Part shown: piece after piece, positions 26,696 to 34,852 of the stretch
Position numbering within the stretch: the first letter of the stretch is position 1
Layout: the number at the start of each line of letters is the position of its first letter
NCBI RefSeq assembly: GCF_034424545.1
Contig: NZ_CP139971.1
Span: forward strand, 248,001-312,000
Source of the DNA: Trinickia caryophylli
GTDB lineage: Bacteria; Pseudomonadota; Gammaproteobacteria; Burkholderiales; Burkholderiaceae
Reading direction: 5' to 3'
Length of the DNA stretch: 64,000 bases
Position numbers and translations under genes: made by a program
The notes under the pieces: model-generated
Told to the model about the DNA's origin: nothing
The model's database searches: none
What the model saw: only the letters and a program-made list of their open reading frames with translations

Positions 26696-26728
26696 GGGCG
26701 CCGCCACTTCGTGGCGGCGCCCGTTTGC
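26696..26728 (+). terminator. rho-independent-type hairpin after effector candidate
   Basis: A 12 bp perfect stem (GGGCGCCGCCAC, 26696 to 26707, against 26711 to 26722) with a three-base loop, followed by a short T-containing tail (GTTTGCGTTT). It begins 33 bp after the stop codon at 26663. Confidence 0.7.
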
Positions 26729-27112
26729 GTTTGCACGGCAAGAAGCATGAAAACATGAGCGGAACCAATCGAAGCGGAGGAATCGCGAGGGCAGCCAGGT
26801 TGTCCGATGCGTCGGAGGGCGCTCTCCGGCGCGCGACGCGAAGCGCGGCAAGCGCGCATGATTTCAGGCGACTCGGTGGACAACGGGAGCGGCCTCGAGC
26901 CGGCTGACGAATCTTATCGCCGGCACGTCGGCCGGTGCGCGATCCCTGTGACGTCCGGCGATTTCGGGCGAGCGGGTGGCGGGGACGTCCATTCCGGCCA
27001 GAACGTGCGCACGAATGACGGTGTGAGGCGCGTGCCCGTTGCGACGTTGCCAAAGAGCGCGCCGGTACCTGGCAGAACGTTCGATTGCATTCGAAGATCG
27101 GCAACGAGGGCG
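26729..27112. other. non-coding stretch between effector terminator and hpaB-like gene end
   Basis: No convincing gene was seen. Short ORFs on both strands are Arg/Ser-rich and lack ribosome-binding sites. The leftward hrcU operon ends here, at the stop of the chaperone gene at 27113. Confidence 0.5.
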
Positions 27113-27568
27113 CTACGCGCGAATCCAGACGTAGGAGCCATCGCTCAGATGGCGGAACATTTCGTCGTCGGAAAGCAGGATGTTCTCGCGCCAGTAGCGG
27201 CCGTGCTCGACGTAATGCTCGATCGTCTCGACGAGCCATTTCCCGTCCGTGTGATCGCCGAGCACGCCGCGCACGACGAGCACCACGCCGCCGGTATCGG
27301 CTTCGACGCCGAGCTGGGCCTGGTCCTGCGCGTAGACGGAAAGATTGGCTTCCAGCAGCAAGCGGAATACGCGAAGCGTGCGCCCGCCGCTGACAACGCC
27401 AAATTGGAAATTGATGTAGATCGCCGCGGGATCTTCGTCGAAGTAATCGATCGCGACATCGAAATCGTTGATCGAGACGACACCGCTTTTGATGACCGAT
27501 TCGGCATTGCCGATGCCGCGCAGGTCGCACAGCTCCCGGATCAGTTCGTTGCGGCGCTCGAGGCTCAT
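27113..27568 (-). CDS. hpaB: CesT-type type III chaperone, HpaB position
   Basis: The 151-residue acidic protein has the alpha/beta pattern of CesT-family chaperones: N-terminal helix (RRNELIRELCDLRG), strand region (DPAAIYINFQFGVVSGGRTLRVFRLLLEANL), then QAQLGVEADTGGVVLVVRG and a C-terminal helix pair. It sits last in the hrcU operon after the pilin gene, the place held by hpaB in Xanthomonas. HpaB keeps several effectors unfolded and delivers them to the HrcN ATPase. Assignment rests on position and general fold rather than on a diagnostic motif. Confidence 0.7.
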   Translation of the reverse strand: MSLERRNELIRELCDLRGIGNAESVIKSGVVSINDFDVAIDYFDEDPAAIYINFQFGVVSGGRTLRVFRLLLEANLSVYAQDQAQLGVEADTGGVVLVVRGVLGDHTDGKWLVETIEHYVEHGRYWRENILLSDDEMFRHLSDGSYVWIRA

Positions 27569-27623
27569 GGGAGGAGGGAAAGGGGTGCGGCCCGCGCGGC
27601 GCGAGGACGCACCCGAATCGCGC

Positions 27624-27836
27624 TTAGCCTTGCGTGAGGCTCTTTGCGTTCTTCGGACCGGCTTCAGCCAGCTGATCCTTCGCCGCGTCGTTGTTCAGCT
27701 CGTTTTCCATCTTCGTGGCGGCATCTTGCAGCGCGATCGAAGCAGCCGTGTTGGCTTGCATTTCGGCGATCGTCGAACCCGTGCTGAGAACGTTGGAAGC
27801 CGTCGAACCACCCGAAATTCCGCGCGAAAGCGACAT
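27624..27836 (-). CDS. putative Hrp pilus subunit (HrpE/HrpY-like)
   Basis: The 70-residue protein is small, Ser/Ala-rich at the start and helical in the rest (TIAEMQANTAASIALQDAATKMENELNNDAAKDQLA), with no Cys, Trp or signal peptide. This is the profile of Hrp pilins, which polymerise outside the cell into the conduit crossing the plant wall. It lies between hrpD6-like and hpaB-like genes, as hrpE does in Xanthomonas. A good AAGGAG ribosome-binding site precedes the ATG, fitting high expression. Hrp pilins vary greatly in sequence, so position is the main evidence. Confidence 0.7.
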   Translation of the reverse strand: MSLSRGISGGSTASNVLSTGSTIAEMQANTAASIALQDAATKMENELNNDAAKDQLAEAGPKNAKSLTQG

Positions 27837-27932
27837 GATAAGACTCCTTAGTGAAGTTGCATCTATAAGCCCCGGATGGGGCGCTTGGTTGCCGTGTCCA
27901 TAAGGCCACGGTAATACGGTCGTGATCGACGA

Positions 27933-28184
27933 TCACGATTCCGATTCGATTGCCGCGCGGCACAGCTGCGCAGCGGCATTCAGGCCGTCCGCAACCGTGG
28001 TTGCGGATTGGCGAAGAAGCGGGTCGGTGAGCTTCACCGCCTGTGTGGCGAGATCCTGCGCGCTGCGCTGCAAGGCGAGCGCCGTGTCCTCGAACTTGCG
28101 ACGCGCGCTGGCTGGCTGCTCGGCCAGCGTCTTTACGCTGTCGAGGACGTCGATATGCTCCGTGGTGATCGCTTCGTACATCAT
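27933..28184 (-). CDS. hrpD6: HrpD6-like small type III protein
   Basis: The 83-residue helical protein (EHIDVLDSVKTLAEQPASARRKFEDTALALQRSAQDLATQAVKLTDPLLRQ) has two start codons in a row (28184 and 28181) after GAGGAA. It occupies the slot between hrcD and the pilin gene, where Xanthomonas has hrpD6 and Ralstonia a gene of the same size. HrpD6 is needed for secretion and for normal hrp expression in Xanthomonas. Assignment is by position and size. Confidence 0.65.
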   Translation of the reverse strand: MMYEAITTEHIDVLDSVKTLAEQPASARRKFEDTALALQRSAQDLATQAVKLTDPLLRQSATTVADGLNAAAQLCRAAIESES

Positions 28185-28228
28185 CGTTCCTCAGTGTCCA
28201 GTTCTCGTTGGCCAACGCTCGGGCGTAC

Positions 28229-29248
28229 TCAGTTGAGCGTGTCCCGTTGCGTCTGTGTATCGACGAAGTGCTTCGTGCCGTCGCTCGATACCATGTACTG
28301 CAAGCCGTCCACCGCCAGCAGCGATTCGACGTCGGTCGGCGGTGCCATGCGATCGTCGGTACCGAATCGCGCGGCGATCTGCTTGACCATCGGCGCGAGA
28401 TCGCCCGTCAACTGCTCGAGCGTCGTGCGCACCGCATTCGCGTTCTTCGCCACGCCCGTAACCTCGAACGTCCGATTGCCGAGGTAGCGCACGTGCAGCG
28501 ACGAATCGTGCAGCGACTCCTGCAAATCCCGCGTGATCTGATCCACGCATCCTACGCGCCAGACAACCCGGCCGGGCGCGATGTTTTCGGCGATGCGCCG
28601 TGCCGCCATCTCGCTGGCGCTGTCGGGCACCACGCCCATCACAAGAAAGCGGCCGTCCTGGCGCTTCACTTCCAGGTCATGCAGATCCAGCTGCCGCAGG
28701 CCTGTGGCCAGCATGGCCGCATCCGGTTCCTGTAGCGCCTTCAGCGCGGTGGCCGCCTCGCGCGGGCGCAGCACTGCCGGCAGGGCAATGCCCGCACAAC
28801 CGATCGCCAGCACCGCCACGCCCGCGAAACCCGCATTGCGCATGGCGTGCCCCCTGCGGGGCGCGTCGGTGAGCGGACGCGGTGCGTGCTGCGGCTGCGG
28901 CGCGGGCACTTCGATCGACGTGGCCACCGGCGTGGCGACTGGCGCGAGCGCGGTCTCCAGCAGTGCGATGTCCGAGGGCCACGCGGCATCGGCGTCGCCG
29001 GCGCACAACACGATGTCGCCGAAGCGATGGGGCACGAAGTCCTCGAGCGTCACGTCGGGGTGCGCCCCCGTCGGGTCCGAGATCGAAACGTGTCCGTCTT
29101 CGTGGTGGCTCAGTTGCATCGTGGGCATCGTCCAGTCGCTGATCTGAATGTCCGCTTCGTCATCGTTGCCGATGTGCGTCAGCGTTGGATTCAACTTTAT
29201 GCGAGCGCCTGCATGGCGTCCGGTCAGCAAACGAATTTCCTTGGTCAT
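28229..29248 (-). CDS. hrcD: type III inner-membrane ring protein HrcD (SctD, HrpD5/HrpW)
   Basis: The 339-residue protein has an N-terminal cytoplasmic FHA-like domain (KEIRLLTGRHAGARIKL, THIGNDDEADIQISDW), one membrane helix (AGFAGVAVLAIGCAGIALPAVL, about residues 162 to 183) and a periplasmic region of ring-building repeats (MLATGLRQLDLHDLEVKRQDGRFLVMGVV, then RVVWRVGCVDQITRDLQ). This is the SctD layout. SctD forms the outer of the two inner-membrane rings around HrcJ. The start at 29248 begins directly before the FHA strands. It follows hpaA by 50 bp. Confidence 0.85.
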   Translation of the reverse strand: MTKEIRLLTGRHAGARIKLNPTLTHIGNDDEADIQISDWTMPTMQLSHHEDGHVSISDPTGAHPDVTLEDFVPHRFGDIVLCAGDADAAWPSDIALLETALAPVATPVATSIEVPAPQPQHAPRPLTDAPRRGHAMRNAGFAGVAVLAIGCAGIALPAVLRPREAATALKALQEPDAAMLATGLRQLDLHDLEVKRQDGRFLVMGVVPDSASEMAARRIAENIAPGRVVWRVGCVDQITRDLQESLHDSSLHVRYLGNRTFEVTGVAKNANAVRTTLEQLTGDLAPMVKQIAARFGTDDRMAPPTDVESLLAVDGLQYMVSSDGTKHFVDTQTQRDTLN

Positions 29249-29298
29249 CGGCGAACTCCTGGCATCGTCGTACGGCGCATCGCTGCGACCGTGTTCTT

Positions 29299-30042
29299 TC
29301 AAGCTACGCGGCGCGCGCCGAGCAGCGATTTGTTGATGGCGATCGCGCGGCCGCGTTCTTCGTCGGTGCGCTTGCGCTTCAGGCTCAGCATCATGAGCGG
29401 CAGCAGCACGTTCATCGACTGCTGGTGCGTCGGTGCGGGCGAGGTTGGCGCCGGCACCGCAACGATGAGCTGAGCACGTACGGCGGCAAGCGTGGCTTCG
29501 CTGACCTTCGGCGCGGGCATCGCAAGGAAGTCGAGCGCGATCGCAAGCACCTCGTAGGTCCAGCTTTTCGGGTGTTGCGGCGTGCCTTGTTTGTGCCGGG
29601 CCTCGATGAGCGCTTCTTCCGCGCGCTCGCGCACGCCGTCCACCTCGCCGTCGCCGGCGCTCGCCCGCGACAGACGCGCCCCGCGCCGTCCGACAGCACC
29701 GGGCGCATCCTGAGGATGGTCGTCGCCTTGCGAGCCGGTGCCGGAGCCCGAGTCGCCCTGGGCGCCGTGCCGCCGCTCGCCGACGCGCATGATCATGTCC
29801 TCGCTGTTTTGAAGATGCTCCTCGAGCATCATCAGCAGCTCTTCGCTGGCACCGCTTTCGTCGATGCCGTCCTGCGAATCGGCCCCTTTGCGTTTCTTGG
29901 TGCGCGGGCGGGTCGCGGGCCTGTGCAACAGCACTTTTTCGTGGTGATGGTGCTGCTGCCGAGCCGGCACATTCGCCTCCGGCGGCGTTTCCGTGGCGGG
30001 AAGGGGCAACGGCACGCCCGGTTGGTTGACGCGCGAGATCAT
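29299..30042 (-). CDS. hpaA: HpaA-like type III control protein/substrate
   Basis: The 247-residue protein is hydrophilic, with a Pro-rich N-terminus, a HHHH tract and a basic cluster RTKKRKG (about residues 46 to 52) that resembles a nuclear localisation signal, as reported for Xanthomonas HpaA. The C-terminus is helical and hydrophobic in part (WTYEVLAIALDFLAMPAP, then SMNVLLPLMMLSLKRKR). HpaA is both secreted and a regulator of pilus and effector export. It overlaps hrcS by 4 bp and precedes hrcD, matching the Xanthomonas order hrcS-hpaA-hrcD. Confidence 0.72.
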   Translation of the reverse strand: MISRVNQPGVPLPLPATETPPEANVPARQQHHHHEKVLLHRPATRPRTKKRKGADSQDGIDESGASEELLMMLEEHLQNSEDMIMRVGERRHGAQGDSGSGTGSQGDDHPQDAPGAVGRRGARLSRASAGDGEVDGVRERAEEALIEARHKQGTPQHPKSWTYEVLAIALDFLAMPAPKVSEATLAAVRAQLIVAVPAPTSPAPTHQQSMNVLLPLMMLSLKRKRTDEERGRAIAINKSLLGARRVA

Positions 30043-30299
30043 GGGAACACCGTGCGAAGAACCGATTGAGCGAAATGCATCACCGCGGACGCACCCCACG
30101 GGGCGGCCACGACGATGACCACGGTCACGACGAGAAACTTCACGCCGTGCGAAATGCTCGAATCCTGCAGCGAGGTGATCGCCTGGAGAAACGCGATCAG
30201 CAGGCCGGCCGCCGCGGCAATGCCCACGGCCGGCAGCGAGACGAGCAGGCACAGCGTCAGTGCGTTGGTCGTCAATTGGGTGATCGCGTCGTATTCCAT
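30039..30299 (-). CDS. hrcS: type III export apparatus protein HrcS (SctS)
   Basis: The 86-residue membrane protein has two hydrophobic helices (ALTLCLLVSLPAVGIAAAAGLLIAFLQ and FLVVTVVIVVAAPW) separated by the family motif QAITSLQDSSISH. SctS assembles with SctR and SctT into the helical export gate. It lies 7 bp after hrcR and overlaps hpaA. Confidence 0.95.
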   Translation of the reverse strand: MEYDAITQLTTNALTLCLLVSLPAVGIAAAAGLLIAFLQAITSLQDSSISHGVKFLVVTVVIVVAAPWGASAVMHFAQSVLRTVFP

Positions 30300-30306
30300 A
30301 AATCGG

Positions 30307-30954
30307 TCACTTGTAGGTCGAGACGAGTCCGTGAATCAGCGTGGACCAACCGTCGAGCGAGACGAACAGCAGCAGCTTGAACGGAATCGCCACGTTGGTC
30401 GGTGTCACCTGAGACAGCCCGAGCGCCATCAGAATGTTGGCGATGATGAGATCGATGACGACGAAGGCCAGATACAGCAGGAAGCCGATCCGGAAGGCCG
30501 AGGTCAGCTCGGTCAGCGTGAACGCGGGAGCGAGCACGATCAGGTCGTCCGGCTTGAGCGTGGCCACTTTGTCCGCCGGCCAGATCTGCTGCGCGGAACG
30601 CATGAAGAACGCCTTCTCGCGCTCGGCGGTGTGCTTCAGCAAAAATTGGCGAAACGGTTCGCGCGCGGCGTCGAAGATCGGCATGACCTGGCTCGTCGGC
30701 GATTGTTCACTCGAAACCTGTGCGCGGTGGACGGCTTCCATGCCGACCGGCGCCATGACGAAGGCGGTCACGATCATCGCGATGCCATTGAGCACGGTGC
30801 TGGGCGGCACCTGCTGCACGCCCAGCGCATTGCGCAGCAATCCGAGCACGACGACGATCTTCGTATAGGACGTGACGACCATCGCGGCGAACGGCAGCAG
30901 GCCGAAGGCGAGCAGGCCGACGAGCAGCGATGCGACATCAAGATTGCCGTTCAT
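30307..30954 (-). CDS. hrcR: type III export apparatus protein HrcR (SctR)
   Basis: The 215-residue protein carries SctR hallmarks: MVVTSYTKIVVVLGLLRNALGVQQVPPS near the N-terminus, FMRSAQQIWP in the periplasmic loop, and LTSAFRIGFLLYLAFVVIDLIIANIL followed by PTNVAIPFKLLLFVS. It forms the core of the export gate with HrcS and HrcT. The ATG at 30954 lies inside the end of hrcQ (17 bp overlap), so the genes are coupled. Confidence 0.96.
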   Translation of the reverse strand: MNGNLDVASLLVGLLAFGLLPFAAMVVTSYTKIVVVLGLLRNALGVQQVPPSTVLNGIAMIVTAFVMAPVGMEAVHRAQVSSEQSPTSQVMPIFDAAREPFRQFLLKHTAEREKAFFMRSAQQIWPADKVATLKPDDLIVLAPAFTLTELTSAFRIGFLLYLAFVVIDLIIANILMALGLSQVTPTNVAIPFKLLLFVSLDGWSTLIHGLVSTYK

Positions 30955-32011
30955 CGCTTGCCGCCATCCGGGTGATCTGTACGCCCAGATTGTCGCCCAC
31001 GGCCACGAGCTTGCCGAGCGCGAGCGTCTGGCCGTATGCGGCGAGGCGCACGGGCGCGTCCGCGAGCGGTAGCGGCAGATCGAGTACATACCCCGGTTGC
31101 AGGGCGCCGAGCTGGGCGACGCTCAGATTGACCGTCAGCAGTTCGATGTGAACGGGCAGGTCCATCGCGGCGACATCGACGATTTCGCCTGCGAGCAGAT
31201 CCGATTCGCCTGCATGGAAGCTCGCGTCGTCGGAATGGGCGTCGTTCACTGAGGTCAAGGCAGTCTCCAAGGTTATGGCGTGCGCATCGACGCGCACGGT
31301 GGCACCGAGCTGGCGGCCGCGCGCGGCGCCGAAGCGCAGTTGTGCCTGTTCGATCGTCCCCGGCTCGGCGAAGCGCGAGGCGGGCCGCCAGCCGAGCAGC
31401 ACATCGTTGCGCCGCAGGGAGGCCAGCAGGTCGGGCGAGCATTGGCGGCTGCGCAGCCGCAGCACCCCGGGCAGGAGGATGTCGCCGAGCGAGCTGTTGT
31501 TTTCGGCAGCGGCGTGCGGCCCGGCTGTCCAGGTGAGCGCGTAGTCGGCGCAGAGCGCGGCCGGCACCTCTGTAACGAAGCAGGTGCGGTCGACACCGTC
31601 CGAGGAAAAGCGCAACGCAAGGCCTGGTTTTCGGTCGGCTGGCCTGCCGAGCGTGATGGCCTTGATGGCCGGCGTGCCGCCCTCGTTCGTGCGAAAGCGC
31701 GCGAGCGTATCGGCGAGCCACATGTTCGCGAGTGCGCTGGCACGGTCGCGCTCGGTATCGAGCGCGATGCTCTCGAGCGCGGGGTAGTCATCGGCATTGG
31801 CGACGACGGTGAGCGGCCCATGCGCGCATTCGAGATCGAGCGTGAGCGCGCGCTCGAACGTCACCGCGCAGACGCCATGCGGGCGCAGGCGTGACGCTAC
31901 ACCCGGGTGCGCGGCGCGCGTATCGCACAACGCCCGGCACAGCTCGGCCAGAGGCGGGGCATAGCGCGGGAGCCGGCCGTCGAGCGACGACGGCAAGACA
32001 TCGTTGACCAT
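30938..32011 (-). CDS. hrcQ: type III C-ring protein HrcQ (SctQ)
   Basis: The 357-residue cytoplasmic protein has a C-terminal SpoA domain (LPVHIELLTVNLSVAQLGALQPGYVLDLPLPLADAPVRLAAYGQTLALGKLVAVGDNLGVQITRM), preceded by a less conserved SpoA-like region (LLPGVLRLRSRQC to LLGWRPASRF). SctQ builds the sorting platform with HrcL and HrcN. It is a single long gene, as in Xanthomonas, rather than split into QA and QB. The start at 32011 (MVNDVLPSSLDG) was chosen over an upstream non-typical extension. Confidence 0.87.
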   Translation of the reverse strand: MVNDVLPSSLDGRLPRYAPPLAELCRALCDTRAAHPGVASRLRPHGVCAVTFERALTLDLECAHGPLTVVANADDYPALESIALDTERDRASALANMWLADTLARFRTNEGGTPAIKAITLGRPADRKPGLALRFSSDGVDRTCFVTEVPAALCADYALTWTAGPHAAAENNSSLGDILLPGVLRLRSRQCSPDLLASLRRNDVLLGWRPASRFAEPGTIEQAQLRFGAARGRQLGATVRVDAHAITLETALTSVNDAHSDDASFHAGESDLLAGEIVDVAAMDLPVHIELLTVNLSVAQLGALQPGYVLDLPLPLADAPVRLAAYGQTLALGKLVAVGDNLGVQITRMAASDERQS

Positions 32012-32039
32012 GCGCGTATCTCCGGTTATGTGGACTTCG

Positions 32040-32780
32040 TCACAGCGTGACGTCGACGTCGATCTGCCGCCGCAGCGCATCCGACAGGCGCACTCTCAGT
32101 GCGTCGACGTTGTCATAGATTAGTTGTGCCGAATAAGCATTTGGCGTTTCGAAGCGAATAGCTATGCGTGACGGCGAAAGTTGCAGATGCAGCAGCGTGT
32201 CTTCGAGCACGGCGGGGTTCATCGGCAGCGTGACAGCCCATACGGCGTCGTCGGCTTCGCCCGACATTGCGCAAAAGCGGCTGATGCGCTCGGTCAGTTG
32301 CCGAGCGAGCAACTCGCCGTGCGCCGCGTTGGCACAGGTGCGTACGATGTGCTGACCGAGCACCTCGTCCTGGCGAGCAGACGCTTGCCGTTCCGCCGCG
32401 CGGTCCACGCGCGCGAGCGTCCGGCCGCGCGCCGACGTTGACGGCGATCGTTCCTCCGGGGCTTCGCCGCGCGCGGTGCCGGCGCTCGGTACGGGGGCTG
32501 CCGCAGCCGGTATCGGATCAGGCGGCATGGGTGCCTCGTTCGTCACGGTCGCCTCGCTTGTTTCGGCGAGGCCGCTGCCTTCGTCCCGCTGGTCGCTGGG
32601 CAACGGCCGCTCGCCGTCGTCGGCTCCGTCGGCTCCGACGGCGCGGGTGGCCGCCTGCGACGCGAGGGAGCGGAACACCTGGACGGCGGCTGGCGCCGCG
32701 CGGCGTCCGCCCGCGGGGGCCGGGCCCGCGGCTCCGGGTACGATGCGGATTTCCCGCGCGTTGCGCGCACGTTCGGACAT
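32040..32780 (-). CDS. hpaP: HpaP/HpaC-type substrate-specificity control protein (SctP)
   Basis: The 246-residue protein has a disordered Ala/Pro/Glu-rich N-terminal half and a folded C-terminal part (LARQLTERISRFCAMSGEADDAVWAVTLPMNPAVLEDTLLHLQLSPSRIAIRFE, ending in VRLSDALRRQIDVDVTL), typical of SctP C-terminal switch domains. It lies between hrcV (20 bp) and hrcQ (28 bp), exactly where hpaP/hpaC sits in Xanthomonas and Ralstonia. It probably switches export from pilus parts to translocon and effectors. Confidence 0.78.
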   Translation of the reverse strand: MSERARNAREIRIVPGAAGPAPAGGRRAAPAAVQVFRSLASQAATRAVGADGADDGERPLPSDQRDEGSGLAETSEATVTNEAPMPPDPIPAAAAPVPSAGTARGEAPEERSPSTSARGRTLARVDRAAERQASARQDEVLGQHIVRTCANAAHGELLARQLTERISRFCAMSGEADDAVWAVTLPMNPAVLEDTLLHLQLSPSRIAIRFETPNAYSAQLIYDNVDALRVRLSDALRRQIDVDVTL

Positions 32781-32800
32781 GTCGTTCTCCCGGAGACCGA

Positions 32801-34852
32801 TCAGAACGCGAGGCGCCCGACGGGCGACAGATGCGCGTCCGAGCCCAGCTCCTGGAACGAGTAGACGGGCAGCGAGGGGAAGCGCTGCTCGATCATCCGG
32901 CGCGTGTATCGGCGAATATCCATCGCGCAGACGACTGCGAGATGCTTCGCGGGATCGCTGCCGCAAATGCCTTCGAGGTTGCCGAGCAGGGTATCGATGA
33001 GCGTGGGCTCCAGCGCAAGGAAATTGCCGGCCGGCGTGGGCTTGATGGCTTGCCGGATCGCCTGCTCGACTTCCGGGTCGAGCACGATCGAAGGCAATTC
33101 GCCCGTGCCGCCGGTCGCGCGGTGCGCGATGAAGCGACCGAGGTCGCCGCGGACGTACTCGGTGACCATCAGCAGGTCTTTCTCCTTCGGCCCCCAGACG
33201 ACGAGGCTTTCGAGAATCGCACGCATATTGCGGATCGGAACGTGCTCTTCGAGCATGCGGCGCAGCACTTCGGCGATACGTTGAGCAGGCATCGCTTTTT
33301 GCACTTCCGCAACGAGGCCCGGGTATTCGGTTCCGGCGCGCTCCAACAGCCATTGCGTCTCCTGCAGCCCGATGAAGAGCTTTGCATCGGCCGCCAAACG
33401 GGTCACCGCATGCCCGGCGATCAACGCCTCGCGGCTGACGATCGATGCTTTCGCCGCATCGGGCACCTTCGCGGCGTCGATCCAGTAACTGACGTCGAGC
33501 CCAGCCACGTTCGCGCGCTTTTCGCACTGCGCGGCCAGCGCGTCGGGCACTTCGCGCAATACGGCGATACCCGGTGCCAGGTCGAGCGGATCCGATGGCA
33601 CGTCCTGCACGAAAAGCTGATAGGCGTGCCCGGAAAGCTCGTCCGAGATCCACAGCGCGGTGCGGGGGAACGGCAGGCCGAGATCCGCCGTGAGCGCGCG
33701 GCGGCCGCGTTCGAAGGCGGCATCGAGCGCTTCGGCGTCGATGCCGGCGGCGAGCGCCGGTGCGAGGCGTATCGCGAGCGGTACGGCGAAAGCGGGCGGC
33801 TTCGTGGCGATCGTCGGCACACGCTCCTTCGATCCCTCGCGCGAGAGGGCCGGCAACTCGGGGCCCGACGGTTCGTCTTTCTTGCGCTGCGTGCGGCGCA
33901 GCGCCATCCCGCCCGCGAAGAGTCCGCCGGCCAGCACGACGAAGAGCGCCGACGGAAAGCCCGGCACGAGCGCGAAGCCGCACAACAGCGCCGCCGCGCT
34001 GAAAAGCGCGCGCGCATTGCCGGAGAGCTGCTCGATGATTTCGGTGCCGAGCGAGCGCGGCTCCTTCTCCTCGTCGGCCACGCGCGTGATGAGCACGCCG
34101 GCCGCCACCGAGATCAGGAGGGACGGAATCTGCGAGACCATGGCGTCGCCGATCGAGAGCACGGAGAACCGGTTGGCGGCTTCGCCGGCCGACATGCCGT
34201 GATAGGTCACGCCGATGACAATGCCGGCAAGGATGTTGACCATGGTGATGACGAGGCCGGCAATCGCATCGCCCTTGACGAATTTCATCGCGCCGTCCAT
34301 GCCGCCGTGCAATTGGCTTTCCATCGCCAAACGCGCGCGGCGCTTCTGTGCCTGCTCGGCGGTGAGGTTGCCGGCCCGCACGTCGGCATCGATGCTCATC
34401 TGCTTGCCCGGCATACCGTCGAGCGTGAAGCGTGCGCCGACTTCGGCTACACGCTCGGAGCCTTTCGCGATCACGATGAACTGCACGGTGGTGATGATCA
34501 GGAAGACGACGAGGCCGACCACGAGGTTGCCGCCCACGACGAGTTCGCCGAAGCTCTCGATGATGTGGCCCGCGTCCGCGTTCAACAGAATCGATTTCGT
34601 CGATGCGATGTTCAGCGACAGGCGAAAGAGCGTGGTGAACAACAGCAGCGACGGGAATGCCGAAAGCGAGGTCGCTTTCGGGATATACATCGTCACCATC
34701 AGCAAAACGACGCTCGTCGTGATGTTGATACCGAGCAGCGTGTCGATGAGGAAAGTCGGGAGCGGCAGGATCATCAGCGCGATCACGGCGACGATCACGC
34801 CGGCGATCGCGACCTCGCCGCTGTACTGCGAGATGGGAGCGCTCTTGATCAT
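32801..34852 (-). CDS. hrcV: type III export gate protein HrcV (SctV)
   Basis: The 683-residue protein has the SctV/FHIPEP layout: about eight membrane helices in the first half (GVIVAVIALMILPLPTFLIDTLLGINI, FRLSLNIASTKSILL, VVGLVVFLIITTVQFIVI), the FHIPEP-type motif RFTLDGMPGKQMSIDADVRAG, and a large cytoplasmic C-terminal ring domain (VPIRNMRAILESL). The ATG at 34852 overlaps the hrcU stop (ATGA). SctV forms a nonameric ring that receives substrates. No damage is visible. Confidence 0.97.
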   Translation of the reverse strand: MIKSAPISQYSGEVAIAGVIVAVIALMILPLPTFLIDTLLGINITTSVVLLMVTMYIPKATSLSAFPSLLLFTTLFRLSLNIASTKSILLNADAGHIIESFGELVVGGNLVVGLVVFLIITTVQFIVIAKGSERVAEVGARFTLDGMPGKQMSIDADVRAGNLTAEQAQKRRARLAMESQLHGGMDGAMKFVKGDAIAGLVITMVNILAGIVIGVTYHGMSAGEAANRFSVLSIGDAMVSQIPSLLISVAAGVLITRVADEEKEPRSLGTEIIEQLSGNARALFSAAALLCGFALVPGFPSALFVVLAGGLFAGGMALRRTQRKKDEPSGPELPALSREGSKERVPTIATKPPAFAVPLAIRLAPALAAGIDAEALDAAFERGRRALTADLGLPFPRTALWISDELSGHAYQLFVQDVPSDPLDLAPGIAVLREVPDALAAQCEKRANVAGLDVSYWIDAAKVPDAAKASIVSREALIAGHAVTRLAADAKLFIGLQETQWLLERAGTEYPGLVAEVQKAMPAQRIAEVLRRMLEEHVPIRNMRAILESLVVWGPKEKDLLMVTEYVRGDLGRFIAHRATGGTGELPSIVLDPEVEQAIRQAIKPTPAGNFLALEPTLIDTLLGNLEGICGSDPAKHLAVVCAMDIRRYTRRMIEQRFPSLPVYSFQELGSDAHLSPVGRLAF

